Below are positions 5,624 to 7,068 of a DNA stretch of 7,068 nucleotides, piece after piece (the stretch's first letter is position 1; each line of letters begins with the position of its first letter). Below the pieces are notes generated by a model, which saw only the letters and a program-made list of their open reading frames with translations, was not told where the DNA came from and searched no databases. The stretch spans positions 463 through 7,530 of the forward strand of contig DEDL01000019.1 of assembly GCA_002349525.1 (NCBI GenBank), in the 5' to 3' direction. The translations under genes were made by a program, and so were the position numbers. The DNA comes from Lachnoclostridium sp. UBA2905. GTDB lineage: Bacteria > Bacillota > Clostridia > Lachnospirales > Lachnospiraceae.

Positions 5624-5634
5624 ACTATTTTTAT

Positions 5635-6912
5635 TTATGATGTTTTTGCCTGTGTCACTTGTTCAAACAGATCAACAGAGCGTTCAACCATCTTTTCAGT
5701 ATCATGCACATAGGTCTGCAAGGTGGTTTCAATGTTGGTGTGTCCCAACCGGGTCTGCACATCCTTTACATCAGCACCGTTTTCAATCAGCAGTGTGGCG
5801 TGGGTGTGCCGTAATGAATGGTAATCAAAGGCAAGCAGCAGTTCTTTATGGATGACCCTTGAACAGAATTTGAAGGAATCAGTTGAAGTATATTGACCGT
5901 TTTCTGCAATGCAGACCATGCGAACCCGTGGCAAAGGCGAATTGATACACTTCTGAATTGGAACTATGCGCTTCATATCATTGCCTTTTTCATCCTTTTC
6001 AACCTTGATGACATGGATGGTGTAGTATTCACCGTACTTCATTTCATTTTTTGCCTGTCTGACCTTTTCTGCTTTCAATGCCCGGTACAGGGTTTCACCA
6101 AACTTCACGGTTCTGTTTGATGTTATAGTTTTGGTTGTTCCAAAATACCATGATGACCGCAGTTCTTTCTTACCCTTCTTTTCAACAACCTTCCTTACAT
6201 CTGCCCCAAAGTTACGCTTTACAATCTGTTTGTTGACGCTGATGGTGCGGTTATCGAGGTCTATATCATCCCAAGTCAGAGCAAAAGTTTCAGAGATACG
6301 CAAACCAGTATAAAAACCGATCATAAGCGGAATATGATAACGGGAATCAGACGGGAAACGGTCAATGATTCGCTGCCATTCGTCCAAGGTCAAAATAATG
6401 CGTTCCCTTGGTGCTTTTTCAACCTTGGGGAATTTGACATACTGCATAGGATTTGAAGTGATGTAGTGCATTGGTTCAACAGCATAGTTTAGTGCTGCAC
6501 TGAATACGGACAAAATGCCAATCATGTGACTTTTAGAATTGCCGTTCATTTTCAGTTCAACGGCATATTCCTGTAATATTGCCGGGGTGATCGCATTCAG
6601 TCTATATACACCGAACTTTGGAATCAAATGCCCTTGAATGATTCTTAAATAACCGACTTGTGTATTATATTTCAGGTTGGTTTTGCAGTACAGATCAAAC
6701 CATTGGTTCAGGTAGTCTGCAACCGTAATTTCAGTAGGTTCAAAAACTGACCCGGCATTATTGTATTCATTCAGAGCCTTGGCAAGTGCTGCTTCTGCTT
6801 CTTTCTTAGTGCGAAAACCACCCTTTTCCTTCCTTTTACGTTTTCCGGCAACTTTCCCAAGGTCAAAATAATATGACCATGTTGTACCTCTTTTTCGTGT
6901 TCCACCGTTCAT
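5635..6912 (-). CDS. Tyrosine site-specific integrase, Tn916/Tn1549-like, 425 aa
   Basis: The protein integrates and excises the mobile element by strand exchange through a 3'-phosphotyrosine intermediate. Parts in order: an N-terminal AP2-like arm-binding domain (about 8-54, with RGTTWSYYFDLGK and FRTKKEAEAALAKAL); a SAM-like core-binding domain (about 62-162); and a catalytic domain (about 170-410). The full active-site set is present: R205 in TGLR, K261 in TTKT, H365 and R368 in HSLRH, H391 in LGH and nucleophile Y401 in TYVH. Length fits the family, so it should be functional. The ATG at 6912 has an excellent SD, AAAGGA (6920-6925), with a 7-nt spacer. The gene ends toward rlmD and is followed by a strong terminator. 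Its DNA looks richer in G+C than the host intergenic DNA, in keeping with acquisition. Upstream genes (excisionase, conjugation or phage functions) would lie beyond the right edge. Whether the element is an ICE or a prophage cannot be told. Confidence 0.95.
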   Translation of the reverse strand: MNGGTRKRGTTWSYYFDLGKVAGKRKRKEKGGFRTKKEAEAALAKALNEYNNAGSVFEPTEITVADYLNQWFDLYCKTNLKYNTQVGYLRIIQGHLIPKFGVYRLNAITPAILQEYAVELKMNGNSKSHMIGILSVFSAALNYAVEPMHYITSNPMQYVKFPKVEKAPRERIILTLDEWQRIIDRFPSDSRYHIPLMIGFYTGLRISETFALTWDDIDLDNRTISVNKQIVKRNFGADVRKVVEKKGKKELRSSWYFGTTKTITSNRTVKFGETLYRALKAEKVRQAKNEMKYGEYYTIHVIKVEKDEKGNDMKRIVPIQKCINSPLPRVRMVCIAENGQYTSTDSFKFCSRVIHKELLLAFDYHSLRHTHATLLIENGADVKDVQTRLGHTNIETTLQTYVHDTEKMVERSVDLFEQVTQAKTS

Positions 6913-6985
6913 AATATCATCCTTTCTGTAATTGAATTTATAGGTAATGGATGATATAATTAAGGTTGCATAGCCTATATCATCC
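6913..6985 (-). promoter_or_regulatory. Integrase leader with alternative hairpins that could hide its SD
   Basis: On the minus strand, arm 1 GGATGATATA (6985-6976) pairs perfectly with arm 2 TATATCATCC (6958-6949), with an inner GGCT/AACC stem. The integrase ribosome site itself reads GGATGATATT (6922-6913), directly before the ATG. Nine of its ten bases are therefore also complementary to arm 2. Arm 2 can pair either with arm 1, leaving the SD free, or with the SD, hiding it. As DNA, the same three GGATGATAT copies could instead be operator sites. The pairing is visible in the sequence; the regulatory role is inferred. Confidence 0.5.
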
Positions 6986-7008
6986 TATTCCTTGGTATAG
7001 AGTTATAA

Positions 7009-7046
7009 GAACCCTGACCGCTGCAACGGTTGGGGTTCATTTTTTT
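7009..7046 (+). terminator. Plus-strand intrinsic terminator upstream of the integrase
   Basis: GAACCC-TG-ACCG (7009-7020) pairs with CGGT-TG-GGGTTC (7027-7038), the two TG steps forming wobble pairs, around a 6-nt loop. It is followed by A and seven T residues (7040-7046). This is a textbook intrinsic terminator pointing away from rlmD, into the element. No plus-strand gene in the element precedes it, so it probably stops read-through from rlmD, or antisense RNA across the integrase. Confidence 0.75.
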
Positions 7047-7047
7047 A

Positions 7048-7065
7048 GTGCGCCTTGCGGCGCAC
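7048..7065. other. G+C-rich hairpin at the window edge
   Basis: GTGCGCC (7048-7054) and GGCGCAC (7059-7065) form a perfect 7-bp stem. On the minus strand the loop is GCAA, a stable GNRA tetraloop. On that strand it is followed by TAA and a run of A rather than T, so it is not a minus-strand terminator. It may lie in the tail of the next gene upstream of the integrase: one minus frame reads VRRKAH then stop at 7047-7045. The window is too short to decide. Confidence 0.45.
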
Positions 7066-7068
7066 GTT

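Noticed and set aside
5514..6313. Plus-strand open frames 5514-5855, 5893-6120 and 6131-6313
   Set aside because: They are antisense to the integrase or cross its terminator, and have no good ribosome site or family likeness.
6985..7040. A sigma-A promoter for the integrase between 6985 and the right edge
   Set aside because: Candidate TATAAC and TTGCAG boxes on the minus strand are 13 bp apart, which is too close. The integrase may be co-transcribed with a gene to the right.

Overview
This is a low-GC Firmicutes chromosome segment, most likely from an anaerobic Clostridia/Lachnospiraceae-type bacterium, carrying the left end of an integrated mobile element. The clues are the A+T-rich intergenic DNA, the PcrA-type helicase, a DUF1836 protein (a family I know mainly from this group), near-consensus sigma-A promoters and strong Shine-Dalgarno (SD) sequences. 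The taxonomic call is inference.

Layout. Positions 1-2140 (minus) hold the 5' 713 codons of the DNA helicase gene pcrA, which runs off the left edge, with a consensus promoter at 2232-2260. Positions 2141-3221 hold about 1 kb with no convincing protein gene. This stretch is not empty: it has a strong plus-strand promoter with an A-rich upstream element (2395-2463), a near-perfect SD without a proper ORF behind it, a long-range stem-loop, two short minisatellites and a plus-strand terminator near 3237. It is the least explained part of the window and could be a roughly 770-nt non-coding RNA or the remains of a lost gene. Positions 3222-3953 (minus) encode a DUF1836 protein with a MerR-like helix-turn-helix core. 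Positions 4140-5495 (plus) encode an RlmD/RlmCD-type 23S rRNA uracil-5-methyltransferase. The two genes are divergent, and their -35 boxes lie only 17 bp apart.

From the 3' end of rlmD onward the DNA changes character. There is a tandem 11-bp repeat typical of integrase arm sites, a strong hairpin terminator, and a complete 425-aa Tn916/Tn1549-like tyrosine integrase on the minus strand (5635-6912). This looks like the integrase-proximal end of an integrative element (ICE or prophage-like) inserted at the 3' end of rlmD and extending beyond the right edge. The integrase leader has a 10-bp hairpin whose inner arm is also complementary to the integrase SD, so translation may be switched by alternative pairing.

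The host genes are unlinked housekeeping functions: DNA repair/replication helicase, putative regulator and rRNA modification. The element uses rlmD as its dock. The points most worth a second look are the promoter-driven ORF-less region, the integrase leader switch, and three separate minisatellites (14, 16 and 18 bp, four copies each) in one 3.2-kb stretch.
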